64,000 nt of DNA from Evansella clarkii (GCF_002019695.1 NZ_KV917376.1:4780072-4844071); one strand, 5' to 3'. Shown: positions 51,561 to 60,642, counted from the stretch's first letter. Translations and numbers: made by a program. Notes: generated by a model not told the origin, from the sequence alone.

Positions 51561-53037
51561 TATTGTCTTACTCCCTGTTCTGATACCTTTCATTATGGGC
51601 GTTATTTTGATCCTTTTCAGGAACAGCCCGTCCATCCAGCGTTTTATCAGCGCCGTGACAGCGTTCGCTATGCTCGCTGTCTCCATATACTTAACGTATA
51701 TTATCTATCAGAACGGGATCACTACAGTTGAATTAGGAAATTGGCCTGCACCATTTGGAATAGTGTTAGTCGGTGATTTATTTGCAGGACTGATGCTTAT
51801 CCTGGCCAGTATTGTCGGAGTGGCGTGTCTGTTCTTTGCATTTCAGACAATTCACTCAGAAAGAGAAAAATTCTATTTTTATCCTTTTTACTTTTTCTTA
51901 TTGACAGGAGTAAACGGTGCATTTCTGACAGGGGATTTGTTTAACCTCTTCGTATTTTTTGAAGTTATGCTGATTGCCTCCTATGTTTTAATAGTGATAG
52001 GTGGAACAAAGTATCAGCTTCGTGAGTCTTTTAAGTATGTAGTAATAAACATTTTCGCTTCCATGTTTTTCATTATCGGGATAGCGTATTTATATTCTGT
52101 AACAGGAACGCTGAACCTGGCCCAGCTCGGGGAGCGGGTTGGCGAACTTGAACAGACAGGTGTCCTTAATGTTGTCGCTATTCTGTTTCTCATTGTATTC
52201 GGTATGAAGGGAGCCCTTTTCCCACTGTATTTCTGGCTTCCTAAGTCATACTATGGCCCTCCTGCAGCAATTGCTGCCCTGTTCGGGGGACTGCTTACAA
52301 AAGTAGGGATTTATGCAATCATCCGCTCGTTCACCCTTATTTTCACGCATAACCCTGATTTCACACACAATATTATTTTAGCTTTGGCAGGTTTTACAAT
52401 GTTCTTTGGAGTATTAGGAGCTGTTTCCCAGTTCGACTTCAAACGCATCCTTTCCTACCACATCATCAGCCAGGTTGGCTATATGGTGATGGGGCTTGGG
52501 CTTTATACTCCACTTGCCATTGCCGGGGCAATCTATTACATCGCCCACCATATTATTGTAAAAGCTGCATTGTTCCTTTTTGCAGGTGCTACGCAAAAGA
52601 TTACAGGCACCACTGACTTAAAGAAGATGAGCGGCTTGTTAAAGACCCACCCTGCACTGGCCTGGCTCTTTTTCATCGCAGCCATCTCACTTGCAGGGAT
52701 ACCGCCGCTAAGCGGATTCTTCAGTAAATTCGCGTTAATTTTATCCGGTATTCAGGAAGAGCGTTATTTTATCGTATTTGTAAGTTTATTAGTAGGGCTG
52801 TTGACCCTCTTCTCCATGATGAAGATTTTCGTCTATGTTTTCTGGGGCAAACCTTCATTATCAGAGGAAGAAGTTAAAAAGACGAAACTGGCTCCCCTTC
52901 TCTGGCCTGTCGCTCCGCTTGTAGCTTTATCCATTATTATGGGGCTTGCGGCCGAGCCAATCTTTTCTTTCTCTATGGAAGTTGCGGAACAGCTGCTCGA
53001 CCCATCACTTTATATAAATTCTGTACTTAAGGAGTAG
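51553..53037 (+). CDS. mrpD: Na+/H+ antiporter subunit MrpD
   Basis: A 494-residue NuoM/N-like proton-translocating subunit with about 14 membrane helices. The conserved Glu of TM5 is seen in FVFFEVMLIASYVLI, and the Lys-bearing FGMKGALFPLYFWLPKSYYG and SYHIISQVGYMVMG blocks are present. The ATG at 51553 has GGGG upstream and overlaps the mrpC end by 8 bases. Confidence 0.95.
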   Translation: MNNIVLLPVLIPFIMGVILILFRNSPSIQRFISAVTAFAMLAVSIYLTYIIYQNGITTVELGNWPAPFGIVLVGDLFAGLMLILASIVGVACLFFAFQTIHSEREKFYFYPFYFFLLTGVNGAFLTGDLFNLFVFFEVMLIASYVLIVIGGTKYQLRESFKYVVINIFASMFFIIGIAYLYSVTGTLNLAQLGERVGELEQTGVLNVVAILFLIVFGMKGALFPLYFWLPKSYYGPPAAIAALFGGLLTKVGIYAIIRSFTLIFTHNPDFTHNIILALAGFTMFFGVLGAVSQFDFKRILSYHIISQVGYMVMGLGLYTPLAIAGAIYYIAHHIIVKAALFLFAGATQKITGTTDLKKMSGLLKTHPALAWLFFIAAISLAGIPPLSGFFSKFALILSGIQEERYFIVFVSLLVGLLTLFSMMKIFVYVFWGKPSLSEEEVKKTKLAPLLWPVAPLVALSIIMGLAAEPIFSFSMEVAEQLLDPSLYINSVLKE

Positions 53038-53042
53038 GTGCT

Positions 53043-53519
53043 ATGGCTTTTCAAATCCTGCTTAATATCGGTATTGCGCTCATATGGATGCTGTTAAGAA
53101 ACGAATTCTCCGGCGTGGAATTCATGCTGGGCTATATTGTAGGTTTAGCAATGCTATTTTTGCTCAGGCGTTTTTTAAAGTTCGACTTTTACTTTCGCCG
53201 GGTAATTGCAATGTTTAAACTGATTGGTTTATTTATCTACAAACTGATTCTGTCAAACATTGATGTAATTAAAATAGTATTAAGCCCGAAAATGGACATA
53301 ACTCCTGGAATAATAGCTGTTCCCACAAAGCTGAAAACCGACTGGGAGGTAACCTTGTTAGCAACGCTTATTTCGCTGACTCCAGGAACACTGTCCATGG
53401 ATTTTTCGGAAGATGGAAAAACGATATTTGTGCATTCTATTCATGTACCTGATAAAGACGAAGCAATCAAAGAAATTCATGATTCTTTCGAAAAGGCTAT
53501 TCTGGAGGTGACAGAGTAA
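53043..53519 (+). CDS. mrpE: Na+/H+ antiporter subunit MrpE
   Basis: A 158-residue subunit with two or three N-terminal membrane helices and a C-terminal cytoplasmic domain with LISLTPGTLSMDF, the family signature. RBS AAGGAG. It lies 5 bases after mrpD. Confidence 0.94.
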   Translation: MAFQILLNIGIALIWMLLRNEFSGVEFMLGYIVGLAMLFLLRRFLKFDFYFRRVIAMFKLIGLFIYKLILSNIDVIKIVLSPKMDITPGIIAVPTKLKTDWEVTLLATLISLTPGTLSMDFSEDGKTIFVHSIHVPDKDEAIKEIHDSFEKAILEVTE

Positions 53520-53800
53520 TGCTGCAGCTTACAGCCCAAATAGTACTTGCTGTCATGTCACTTTCCATCCTGGTCTGCACATACAGAGCTGTAAAAGGTC
53601 CGACAATGTCAGACAGGATTGTGGCTCTGGATACAATCGGAATAAATCTTATCGGATTTACCGGGGTCATAATGGTATCCCAAGGTACCATCGCCTATTC
53701 AGAAGTGATGCTTGTATTAGCTATCCTGGCATTCCTTGGATCTGTTGCACTCGCTAAGTTTATTGAAGGAGGTGTGGTTCTTGACAGAGATCGTGATTAG
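53519..53800 (+). CDS. mrpF: Na+/H+ antiporter subunit MrpF
   Basis: A 93-residue subunit with three membrane helices and the typical RAVKGPTMSDRIVALDTIG block (about 23-41). RBS GGAGGTG. It overlaps mrpE by one base and mrpG by 20 bases. Confidence 0.94.
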   Translation: MLQLTAQIVLAVMSLSILVCTYRAVKGPTMSDRIVALDTIGINLIGFTGVIMVSQGTIAYSEVMLVLAILAFLGSVALAKFIEGGVVLDRDRD

Positions 53801-54140
53801 TATCTTCCTGCTTATCGGCGGAGGCCTTTCTCTCTTAGGCTCTATCGGGATCATTCGTTTTCCTGACGTGTATGGGAGACTGCACGCGGCTACGAAAAGT
53901 GCCACACTTGGTGTTATCAGTATTATGATAGGGGTTTTCCTATACTTCCTGATTCTTGAGGGAATATTTGTTGGGAAAGTACTGTTAACCATCTTGTTTG
54001 TTTTCTTAACAGCCCCTCTTGCCGGTTTTATGATTTCCCGCTCTGCCTACAGAGTTGGAGCTGAACTTTCCGACAAGAGCATACAGGATGACTTAGAAAA
54101 AGAGATGAAAAAATCCGGTAAAAAAGCAACTACAAAATAG
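53781..54140 (+). CDS. mrpG: Na+/H+ antiporter subunit MrpG
   Basis: A 119-residue subunit with three membrane helices and the family block LLGSIGIIRFPDVYGRLHAATK (shown here as its two halves, about residues 18-40). The start is a TTG at 53781 with AAGGAGG upstream; a longer open frame inside mrpF has no RBS. It ends the operon; a terminator follows. Confidence 0.94.
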   Translation: MTEIVISIFLLIGGGLSLLGSIGIIRFPDVYGRLHAATKSATLGVISIMIGVFLYFLILEGIFVGKVLLTILFVFLTAPLAGFMISRSAYRVGAELSDKSIQDDLEKEMKKSGKKATTK

Positions 54141-54142
54141 AG

Positions 54143-54183
54143 AAAAGCCACCGCAGACTGTTATTTGTCTTCGGTGGCTTTTT
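54143..54183. terminator. Terminator after mrpG, shared with psd
   Basis: AAAAGCCACCG / CGGTGGCTTTT, with an 18-base loop, A run on the left and T run on the right; it lies between convergent mrpG and psd. Confidence 0.85.
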
Positions 54184-54215
54184 ATTTTGGCTGTTAAAAG
54201 TATGTGTTTAACGGC

Positions 54216-55016
54216 TTATTGGTCCCGTTCCCTGAACCTTCCCAGAGTCTGTCCTTGTTTAACAATAACGTTTTCTTCATTCCAGTCTGTCAGCGGCTCA
54301 ACAGTATCCGCTTCAAAAAGAAGGATAACCGTGGAACCAAAGGAAAAATAAGCAACTTCCTGGCCAGTTTTTACGTCCCCTTCCAAATGGGTTGGATGTA
54401 TACTGTTAACATTCAAAGCCCCGATTTTAACCATCGCCATACGTACATTATTTTCGTTTTCGAACTCTGTAATAATTCGATAATTATTTGAAAGAGGATC
54501 TTTACCGAACATCAGACCTAGCTGGTTTACCGGGTCCGAATATTTTCCGAGAGCCCATCTTTTAGTAATAAAACCATTCAGTGGACTGTGAATACGATGG
54601 TAATCTTTCGGGCTTAAGTAAAACAGCATGTAATGGCCTCCGGTATATCTCTTCCATGTGTTTTCCAGGCCTACCATTTTACTTAAAGAATAATCTTTGC
54701 CTTTTACATGAAAAGCAGCATCCTCTGTAATAATCCCTGCTTTTGAGAGTACGCCGTCTACCGGACTGGCGATAATCCCCTTTTCTGATGCAACTGGCCG
54801 GGAACCTTCTTTAAGTTTTCGCGCAAACAATTCATTGATGGTTTTGTATTCTTTGATATCTAATTCCATTTCTTCTTTATTTATTTTATAGAAATCCACG
54901 AAAGATGAATTCAGTATTCTGCTTAATTTTGATGCAGTAAACATTCTGAGAATCTTCGTATACAGCGGGTTTTGAGTTAACTCCACAAGCGACTGGTAAA
55001 AACGCTGCTTTATCAT
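54216..55016 (-). CDS. psd: Phosphatidylserine decarboxylase proenzyme
   Basis: Psd makes phosphatidylethanolamine from phosphatidylserine. The 266-residue proenzyme has PVDGVLSKAGII, DYHRIHSPLNG (catalytic His) and the self-cleavage site FGST (about 229-232), where the serine becomes the pyruvoyl group; FGST instead of LGST is usual in Bacillus. RBS AAAGGAGAG. It stands alone, convergent with mrpG; pssA is not in the window. Confidence 0.94.
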   Translation of the reverse strand: MIKQRFYQSLVELTQNPLYTKILRMFTASKLSRILNSSFVDFYKINKEEMELDIKEYKTINELFARKLKEGSRPVASEKGIIASPVDGVLSKAGIITEDAAFHVKGKDYSLSKMVGLENTWKRYTGGHYMLFYLSPKDYHRIHSPLNGFITKRWALGKYSDPVNQLGLMFGKDPLSNNYRIITEFENENNVRMAMVKIGALNVNSIHPTHLEGDVKTGQEVAYFSFGSTVILLFEADTVEPLTDWNEENVIVKQGQTLGRFRERDQ

Positions 55017-55112
55017 TATCCTACTCTCCTTTTTTCCTGAGTTTCAGTTGCGTCTTTCATCGTCCTTATTGTACCATCTTTGTTAACTTAAGCAATTTCA
55101 TGGTAAAAAAGA

Positions 55113-55155
55113 TATAATAATATTAATGCGTTTTCCAAAGCGGAGAACGCTTTTT
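55113..55155 (+). promoter_or_regulatory. Possible promoter and 5' hairpin of the nucleotidyltransferase fusion gene
   Basis: A perfect TATAAT (55113-55118) lacks a good -35. About ten bases later, GCGTTTTCC (55128-55136) pairs with GGAGAACGC (55142-55150) apart from one G-U, and five T residues follow. Seen alone the hairpin looks like an intrinsic terminator, but it would lie at the very 5' end of the transcript. It may stabilise or attenuate the mRNA. Confidence 0.4.
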
Positions 55156-55201
55156 ACAGCTGTTTAAATTTCAGCTTCTTCTATATGTGGAGGGACAGCA
55201 C

Positions 55202-57802
55202 ATGCAAATTATATTATCACATAACAATCTGGACTTCGATGGTCTCGCATCTATGATTGCTGCAAATAAGCTTCATCCTCAGGCAGCTATGGTGCTTCCG
55301 GCCAGATTAAGCCGGGACGTACGGCATTTTCTGGCTATATACAAGGATACTTTTAACTTTAAAAAAATTAAAGATATACCTTGGGAAGTTATAAAAGAAG
55401 TGATTCTCACAGATACCAGTGTCTTAGAAAGACTCGGTGAGCCAGGCGGAATACTTTCACGAAGACATGTAAATTACATAGTTTATGATCATCACCCGGT
55501 AACGGATTCATCAGTAAAAGCTGCTGGAATCATGCAGGAGACCGGAGCCTGTATCACTCTTCTGGCTGAAGAAATCATCAGAAACTCATTGGAAATAACT
55601 AATTTTGAAGCGACTGTCTTTGCTCTTGGATTATATACTGATACCGGGGCGTTTACATACGAAAACACTACAGCAAGAGACTTAAGGGCAGGAGCCTATT
55701 TTCTGGAAAAAGGAGCCAACCTGTCTGTAGTGGAACAATACCGGGACGCTCCTCTGCCAAAAGAAGGACAGGAATTGTTTCAAATTTTGCTGGAGAATGC
55801 CGAGACAGTAACTGTCGATGACGCAGAAATATTGATCAGCAGCTACGAACAAAAGGACTACTCAGGCAGCCTTGCTCAAATAACCCGAAAAATGGTAGAG
55901 ATGACAGGCGCGTCAGCAGCCTTCTGTATAGTAAAAATGGGTACGAAAGTCTTTATCACTTCCAGGGCATCTTCAGGCAGGATAAATGTCCTCCCTGTCA
56001 TCAGTTTATTGGGAGGAGGAGGACATACAAAAGCAGCTGCAGCCATGCTGAAGGAAAGACAAGTCTCCTCCGTCGTGAACGAGATTAAAGAAAACTTGCA
56101 TAAAATCGTCGTTCCTTCAGTTACAGCTTCGCATATAATGTCCAGCCCTGTCCGGGTAGTTTCTCCTGAGACCACCATTGAAGATGTCTCAAAAATGCTT
56201 TACCGGTACGGTCACACTGGTTTCCCAGTAGTGGAAAATGACAAACTTTCGGGGATAATATCCAGAAGAGATGTCGATAAAGCTCTTCACCATGGGTTAG
56301 GCCATGCTCCTGTAAAGGGATTCATGAGCCGCCAGCCTGTTAAAATCAGCAGGAATGAAAGCATGGAAAAAATTCAGGAACTGATGATTGAAAAACAGGT
56401 TGGCCGACTCCCGGTAACAGACAACGGGGAATTAATTGGCATAGTATCTAGATCGGATGTAATTAAAGCCATGCATGGAAATGATAAACTGGATATAAAA
56501 TACTCCTCTGCATCACTCTCTCCGTTCAAAAGAAGTCTTGATGCGGACATGCGGGAACAGTTTTCCCCTACCGTCTACGAACTGCTTAAGCTGATTGGAA
56601 GGGAAGCTGATACCCTTGGAATGAAGGCCTATCTTATTGGCGGCATGGTTCGGGATTTACTGCTGGAAAAACAAAACGAGGATATAGATATTGTCGCGGA
56701 AGGCGACGGTATTCAGCTTGCCAGGCATTTAAAGGAGAGATACGGGGGTTCTGTACGTTACCATGAAGATTTCCGTACGGCAACCTGGAAACATCCATCC
56801 AGCTTTAAAATTGATATAACGAGCGCCCGTACGGAATATTACGATTTTCCCGCGGCGCTTCCAAAGGTTGAAATGTCCAGTATTAAAGAAGACTTATACC
56901 GTCGGGACTTTACTATAAATGCTATGGGTATCTGTCTTCATAAAGAGGAATTCAGTGAACTAATCGACTATTTTCATGGTTACGAACATTTACGGCAGAA
57001 AAAAATTAAAGTCTTATATAATCTCAGCTTCGTTGAAGACCCAACAAGAATTCTCAGAGCCCTCCGCTTTGAAAACAGGTTCGGTTACAGAATGGACGCG
57101 CAGACAGAACAGCTGGCGAGACAGTCTGCCAATAATTTGACAGCAGTTTCCAGACCGAGAATAGCAAGTGAACTATCCAGATTGTTTTATGAAGAAGACC
57201 CTGTATCAGGAGCAGAGAGAATCTTAGACCTTAACCTGCAAAATTACATCTTAAAAAAAAGCGACGAGCCAACAGCTATTCTGAGGAGGATAAAAAACCT
57301 TGCAGCTGCAGTTAATATGTTTATGAGAAACGGGCTGGATGTCACTCCGTCAACCTGGATAGCATACCTCCTCGTATGTACACCAATGGAAGCGGAAGAC
57401 TGGGAAGAGATATCCCTGTACGCTAAAAATAAAGAGGATGCCAAGCTGCTTAAGGATCTATACTCTATAATCGAAATTCAACCGCTGGAGAAGCACGATG
57501 TCTCCCATTTTCGATTAAGTGACTGGCACCGCATTTTCTCTGAAACAAATACTGCGCCACTGCTCATTTATTTCGCAGTATCAGGCGGGAAAGCAGCTGA
57601 AAAAGGGCTGGATTACTTAAAGTCCCGTGAAAAGTTGACGAGCAAGGTTAGCGGGGAATTATTAATAGAAACCGGTTTTCAACCTGGTCCTGTCTTTAAA
57701 GAGCTGCTCCATCAAGCGGAGATGATTCAGCTTGACTCACCCGAACTGACGACAGAGGATATATTAAACTCTCTTAAAATTCACTATAAAAATCGATTAT
57801 AA
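55202..57802 (+). CDS. DHH-CBS-CBS-tRNA nucleotidyltransferase fusion (probable A-adding enzyme)
   Basis: An 866-residue multidomain protein. Residues 1-300 form a DHH/DHHA1 phosphoesterase (DFD at 11-13, DHH at 96-98, GGGGHTKAAA about 271-280), 308-425 two CBS domains, and from about 455 a class II nucleotidyltransferase (GGMVRDLLL at 480-488, DIDI at 494-497, RRDFTINAMG, DPTRILRALRFENRFG). This layout is known in tRNA nucleotidyltransferases that add only the terminal A in species with a separate CC-adding enzyme. The role is inferred; a full CCA-adding activity cannot be excluded. The ATG at 55202 follows GGAGGG; a GTG five codons upstream overlaps the RBS. Confidence 0.85.
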   Translation: MQIILSHNNLDFDGLASMIAANKLHPQAAMVLPARLSRDVRHFLAIYKDTFNFKKIKDIPWEVIKEVILTDTSVLERLGEPGGILSRRHVNYIVYDHHPVTDSSVKAAGIMQETGACITLLAEEIIRNSLEITNFEATVFALGLYTDTGAFTYENTTARDLRAGAYFLEKGANLSVVEQYRDAPLPKEGQELFQILLENAETVTVDDAEILISSYEQKDYSGSLAQITRKMVEMTGASAAFCIVKMGTKVFITSRASSGRINVLPVISLLGGGGHTKAAAAMLKERQVSSVVNEIKENLHKIVVPSVTASHIMSSPVRVVSPETTIEDVSKMLYRYGHTGFPVVENDKLSGIISRRDVDKALHHGLGHAPVKGFMSRQPVKISRNESMEKIQELMIEKQVGRLPVTDNGELIGIVSRSDVIKAMHGNDKLDIKYSSASLSPFKRSLDADMREQFSPTVYELLKLIGREADTLGMKAYLIGGMVRDLLLEKQNEDIDIVAEGDGIQLARHLKERYGGSVRYHEDFRTATWKHPSSFKIDITSARTEYYDFPAALPKVEMSSIKEDLYRRDFTINAMGICLHKEEFSELIDYFHGYEHLRQKKIKVLYNLSFVEDPTRILRALRFENRFGYRMDAQTEQLARQSANNLTAVSRPRIASELSRLFYEEDPVSGAERILDLNLQNYILKKSDEPTAILRRIKNLAAAVNMFMRNGLDVTPSTWIAYLLVCTPMEAEDWEEISLYAKNKEDAKLLKDLYSIIEIQPLEKHDVSHFRLSDWHRIFSETNTAPLLIYFAVSGGKAAEKGLDYLKSREKLTSKVSGELLIETGFQPGPVFKELLHQAEMIQLDSPELTTEDILNSLKIHYKNRL

Positions 57803-57811
57803 TCAGAAACT

Positions 57812-57926
57812 AGTTGAACCCATGCCCGCAGAATGCGTCCGTCTGGAGCGTAAATCGTCGAATCGCAAATTAACTTTTTAAGTAATTCCCACATTGAGAA
57901 TCTTGATTTATGAAATTGATTATATT
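57812..57926 (+). repeat. MITE-like repeat, copy D (3' fragment)
   Basis: Only the 3' end of the family is left: ACTAGTTGAACCCATGCCCG, CAGAATGCGTCCGTCTGGAG, CGTAAATCG, TTAACTTTTTAAG, GAATCTTGATTTATGAAATTG. It is the most diverged of the four copies, directly behind the nucleotidyltransferase stop. The rest of the gap before deoD has no clear feature. Confidence 0.65.
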
Positions 57927-58006
57927 ACCATGTCATTTTTTGCATTATGCTGTTCAAATGTGTTAATTTAAAGTGAAGAAAAAATCACTTGAAAGGGTGT
58001 TTTAAC

Positions 58007-58717
58007 ATGAGTGTACATATTGGTGCAAAAGAAGGGGAAATCGCTGAATCTATTCTGCTGCCAGGTGACCCTTTAAGAGCAAAATACATTGCGGAGAATT
58101 TTCTTGAAGATGCTGTCTGCTATAATGAAGTCCGGGGTATGCTCGGGTATACAGGAACATATAAAGGGAAGCGAGTTTCGGTACAGGGGACAGGAATGGG
58201 CGTTCCTTCCATCTCTATCTATGTCCATGAACTGATTAACAGCTACGGTGTTAAGAACCTGATCCGTGTAGGAACATGCGGCGCATATCAGAAAGACGTA
58301 AAAGTAAGAGATGTGATTATCGCAATGAGCGCTTCTACAGACTCCGGGGTCAATAACAAGTTTTTCAACGGAGTAACTTACGCTCCTACTGCAAGCTTCA
58401 AGCTCCTGAAAAAAGCTTATGACGGGGCTGTGAAAAATAACATGAACGTAAACGTAGGAAGTGTCTTCACAAGCGATGTTTTCTACCACGATGATAAAGA
58501 AATGGTACAAAGGCTCGCAGACCACCAGGTACTTGCAGTTGAAATGGAAACATCTGCTCTTTACACCATTGCATCCCGCTTTGGAGTAGATGCACTGTCA
58601 GTTCTAACAGTAAGCGATCATTTAATTACCGGTGAAGAAACGTCTTCACAGGAGCGCCAGGAAACATTCAATGAAATGGTTGAAGTAGCCCTGGCAGCCG
58701 CAGTGTCAGAGGACTAA
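58007..58717 (+). CDS. deoD: Purine-nucleoside phosphorylase, DeoD type
   Basis: A hexameric phosphorylase that splits purine (deoxy)nucleosides into base and (deoxy)ribose 1-phosphate. The 236-residue protein has [38 protein letters not shown], and the catalytic VSDHLITGE near residues 203-211. The ATG at 58007 follows GAAAGGGTG; an ATG six codons upstream has no RBS. It is monocistronic with its own terminator, and its deoxyribose product can be fed to deoC after isomerisation. Confidence 0.96.
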   Translation: MSVHIGAKEGEIAESILLPGDPLRAKYIAENFLEDAVCYNEVRGMLGYTGTYKGKRVSVQGTGMGVPSISIYVHELINSYGVKNLIRVGTCGAYQKDVKVRDVIIAMSASTDSGVNNKFFNGVTYAPTASFKLLKKAYDGAVKNNMNVNVGSVFTSDVFYHDDKEMVQRLADHQVLAVEMETSALYTIASRFGVDALSVLTVSDHLITGEETSSQERQETFNEMVEVALAAAVSED

Positions 58718-58726
58718 AAATAGTTA

Positions 58727-58758
58727 AAAGAGCCGGCATGAAAGCCGGCTCTTTATTT
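58727..58758 (+). terminator. Terminator after deoD
   Basis: AAAGAGCCGGC / GCCGGCTCTTT followed by ATTTG; the short gene on the opposite strand ends inside its right arm (58753), so the hairpin may also serve that strand. Confidence 0.8.
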
Positions 58759-58848
58759 GTCTCTTTTTCTCACCGTAAGATATACGGCCATACAAATATA
58801 TATCCCTGTCAGAAGGGCAAAAAACAAAGGAGTAGATATCATATCCAT
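58753..58848 (-). CDS. Possible 31-residue single-pass membrane protein
   Basis: An ATG at 58848 opens a frame of 31 codons (MDMISTPLFFALLTGIYICM at the N-terminus, then AVYLTVRKRDK), one predicted membrane helix with a basic C-terminus. It starts 14 bases after the stop of the CBO0543-type gene. The RBS is weak (AGAAAG). I know no family; the coding potential is plausible but unproven. Confidence 0.45.
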   Translation of the reverse strand: MDMISTPLFFALLTGIYICMAVYLTVRKRDK

Positions 58849-58862
58849 ATAAAAACTTCTTT

Positions 58863-59375
58863 CTATTTTAAATCCTGCAGCGGCGGGTGAAAAAACAGGA
58901 GCAGTACAAAAATAACAGGTACAGCAACAATCAAACCCAGAAGAGTATTTTTATGATGGAGTTTAATAATTGTAAAAGTAATAATATTAAAAATAAACGA
59001 CCACCAGAGAGTCCAGCCATTATCCAAAACAAATAACCCTTTCTTTATAAACAGGAATTCAATAAGAGTAAAGTATAAAACCCAGGCAAATATGTAGGCC
59101 CACTGTTTTTTACCAGCAGGATAGTATTGCAGATAAATCATCAGCACAACCGGAACGATAAAAAGTGTAAATGTGAGATCTATCAGCGTGTGGTTCAGCC
59201 AGTCAACTGTAACAGCTTTGTACGACCATAGCGGATGATTATAAAAGAGAAAGTTATATAACAAATTACAAACGATGTAGAATTGGATAGTAGGGTAAAA
59301 CTCTTTCCATCTTTTCCAGTCCACAAACACTTTAGCAAATATTATATAAACAATAACGACAAAAAGTAAATACAT
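58863..59375 (-). CDS. CBO0543 family multipass membrane protein
   Basis: A protein of about 170 residues with five or so membrane helices and the family pattern DWKRWKEFYPTIQFYIVCNL, LLYNFLFYNHPLW. The family is common in spore-forming Firmicutes and its function is unknown. Several ATGs are possible (59396, 59384, 59375); the last follows AAAAAGG and gives the usual short N-terminus. No other gene is obviously co-transcribed except the small frame downstream. Confidence 0.8.
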   Translation of the reverse strand: MYLLFVVIVYIIFAKVFVDWKRWKEFYPTIQFYIVCNLLYNFLFYNHPLWSYKAVTVDWLNHTLIDLTFTLFIVPVVLMIYLQYYPAGKKQWAYIFAWVLYFTLIEFLFIKKGLFVLDNGWTLWWSFIFNIITFTIIKLHHKNTLLGLIVAVPVIFVLLLFFHPPLQDLK

Positions 59376-59464
59376 TAATCCCATACCTTTTTCCATTTCA
59401 TTATTGACTGCCAGACTCCTGTTTATTCAGTTTAGTGATCTCTCTGTTTCACATCTGCCAAATT

Positions 59465-59498
59465 AAAAAAGCACGGACAACAGCGTTGTCCATGCTTT
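59465..59498 (-). terminator. Terminator after lplJ
   Basis: AGCACGGACAA / TTGTCCATGCT (one wobble/mismatch) with a six-T run on the minus strand, ten bases after the lplJ stop. Confidence 0.85.
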
Positions 59499-59508
59499 CC
59501 AGTCTGAT

Positions 59509-60495
59509 TTAATAAATGAGTTCGGTTAACCCCTCTTTGGGAATTCTCCCGAAGTAATACGTCATATCCATCTCGTGCAGCGCTTTATGAATAGCGTTCT
59601 TTTCATATTTGACTCCTGTGAGCATATCCTGAACATCCGATACATCACCCACACCGAAGAAGTCACCGTAGATTTTGCATTCCTGAATGGTTCCTTTAGA
59701 TATATTCAGACGGACATCAATCGTCCCTGCATCAAAACGCTGGGATCTCTGGATATCGAACTTTGGGGACTTTCCATAGTTCCAATCCCAGTTTTTATAT
59801 CTCTTTTCGGAAATGTCGTGTATCCCCTTCCAGTCTTCTTCCGAGAGCTTGTAGGTGCCGATCTCCTGTTCCTTATACAAATATTCCAGTAAAAGCTGCT
59901 TGAACTCTTCCATAGTCAGCTTATTTTGGAGAAAGTCATTAATATTAGCCACACGGCTGCGAATGGACTTAATACCCTTTGAACGAATTTTTTCATCCTT
60001 TACTTTAAGGGCGTTGACCACGTTTTCGATTTCCGAATCAAGCATTAAAGTCCCGTGGCTAAACATCCTTCCCTTTGTAGTGTACTGAGCGTTCCCGGAA
60101 ACTTTTTTATCTCCTACATGGATATCGTTTCTTCCGCTTAATTCAGCCTTCACACCCAGCTCGTGCAGCGCATCGATAACCGGTTGTGTAAAACGGCGGA
60201 AATTAAGGAAGCTGTCCCCATCATCCTTCGTTATAAAACTGAAGTTCAGATTACCTAAATCATGGTAAACTGCCCCTCCGCCTGATAACCGGCGCACAAC
60301 ATGAATATCATTTTCTTCTACATATTGTTTATTAATCTCTTCTATTGTATTTTGGTTTTTGCCGATAATAATTGAAGGGCCGTTAACATAAAAAAGCAGA
60401 TATGTTTTATCCGGGTCGAGGTTCTTTAGTGCATACTCTTCAATGGCAAGATTAATTCTCGGGTCTGTAATATTTTCATTATCAATAAATAACAT
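59509..60495 (-). CDS. lplJ: Lipoate-protein ligase LplJ
   Basis: LplJ activates lipoate with ATP and attaches it to E2 and H proteins. The 328-residue protein has the LplA core with RRLSGGGAVYHDLGNLNFSF (about 68-87), the lipoyl-AMP lysine in DKKVSGNAQY and HGTLML, plus a C-terminal accessory domain. The ATG at 60495 follows AAGGAGG at 6 bases; the ATG two codons upstream touches the RBS. Monocistronic. Confidence 0.94.
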   Translation of the reverse strand: MLFIDNENITDPRINLAIEEYALKNLDPDKTYLLFYVNGPSIIIGKNQNTIEEINKQYVEENDIHVVRRLSGGGAVYHDLGNLNFSFITKDDGDSFLNFRRFTQPVIDALHELGVKAELSGRNDIHVGDKKVSGNAQYTTKGRMFSHGTLMLDSEIENVVNALKVKDEKIRSKGIKSIRSRVANINDFLQNKLTMEEFKQLLLEYLYKEQEIGTYKLSEEDWKGIHDISEKRYKNWDWNYGKSPKFDIQRSQRFDAGTIDVRLNISKGTIQECKIYGDFFGVGDVSDVQDMLTGVKYEKNAIHKALHEMDMTYYFGRIPKEGLTELIY

Positions 60496-60597
60496 TGTCA
60501 TCCTCCTTCAGAAATAACGCTCCGGTTTTATCTTATCATAACCCTCTGAAAGAGGAATAAAACTACGGCTTAAAGTCTCCTCTAAAAGAGACAAAAA

Positions 60598-60640
60598 TAA
60601 AAAAAACGGTAATGTCTGGTTGTGACGTTACCGTTTTTTG
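60598..60640 (-). terminator. Terminator after sigK
   Basis: AAAACGGTAATGTC / GACGTTACCGTTTT (one mismatch) flanked by A and T runs, three bases after the sigK stop; it can work in both directions. Confidence 0.85.
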
Positions 60641-60642
60641 CC

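Noticed and set aside
54324-54335. Defective decarboxylase because of FGST instead of LGST
   Set aside because: FGST is a known variant of the self-cleavage site in Bacillus Psd proteins; all other motifs are present.
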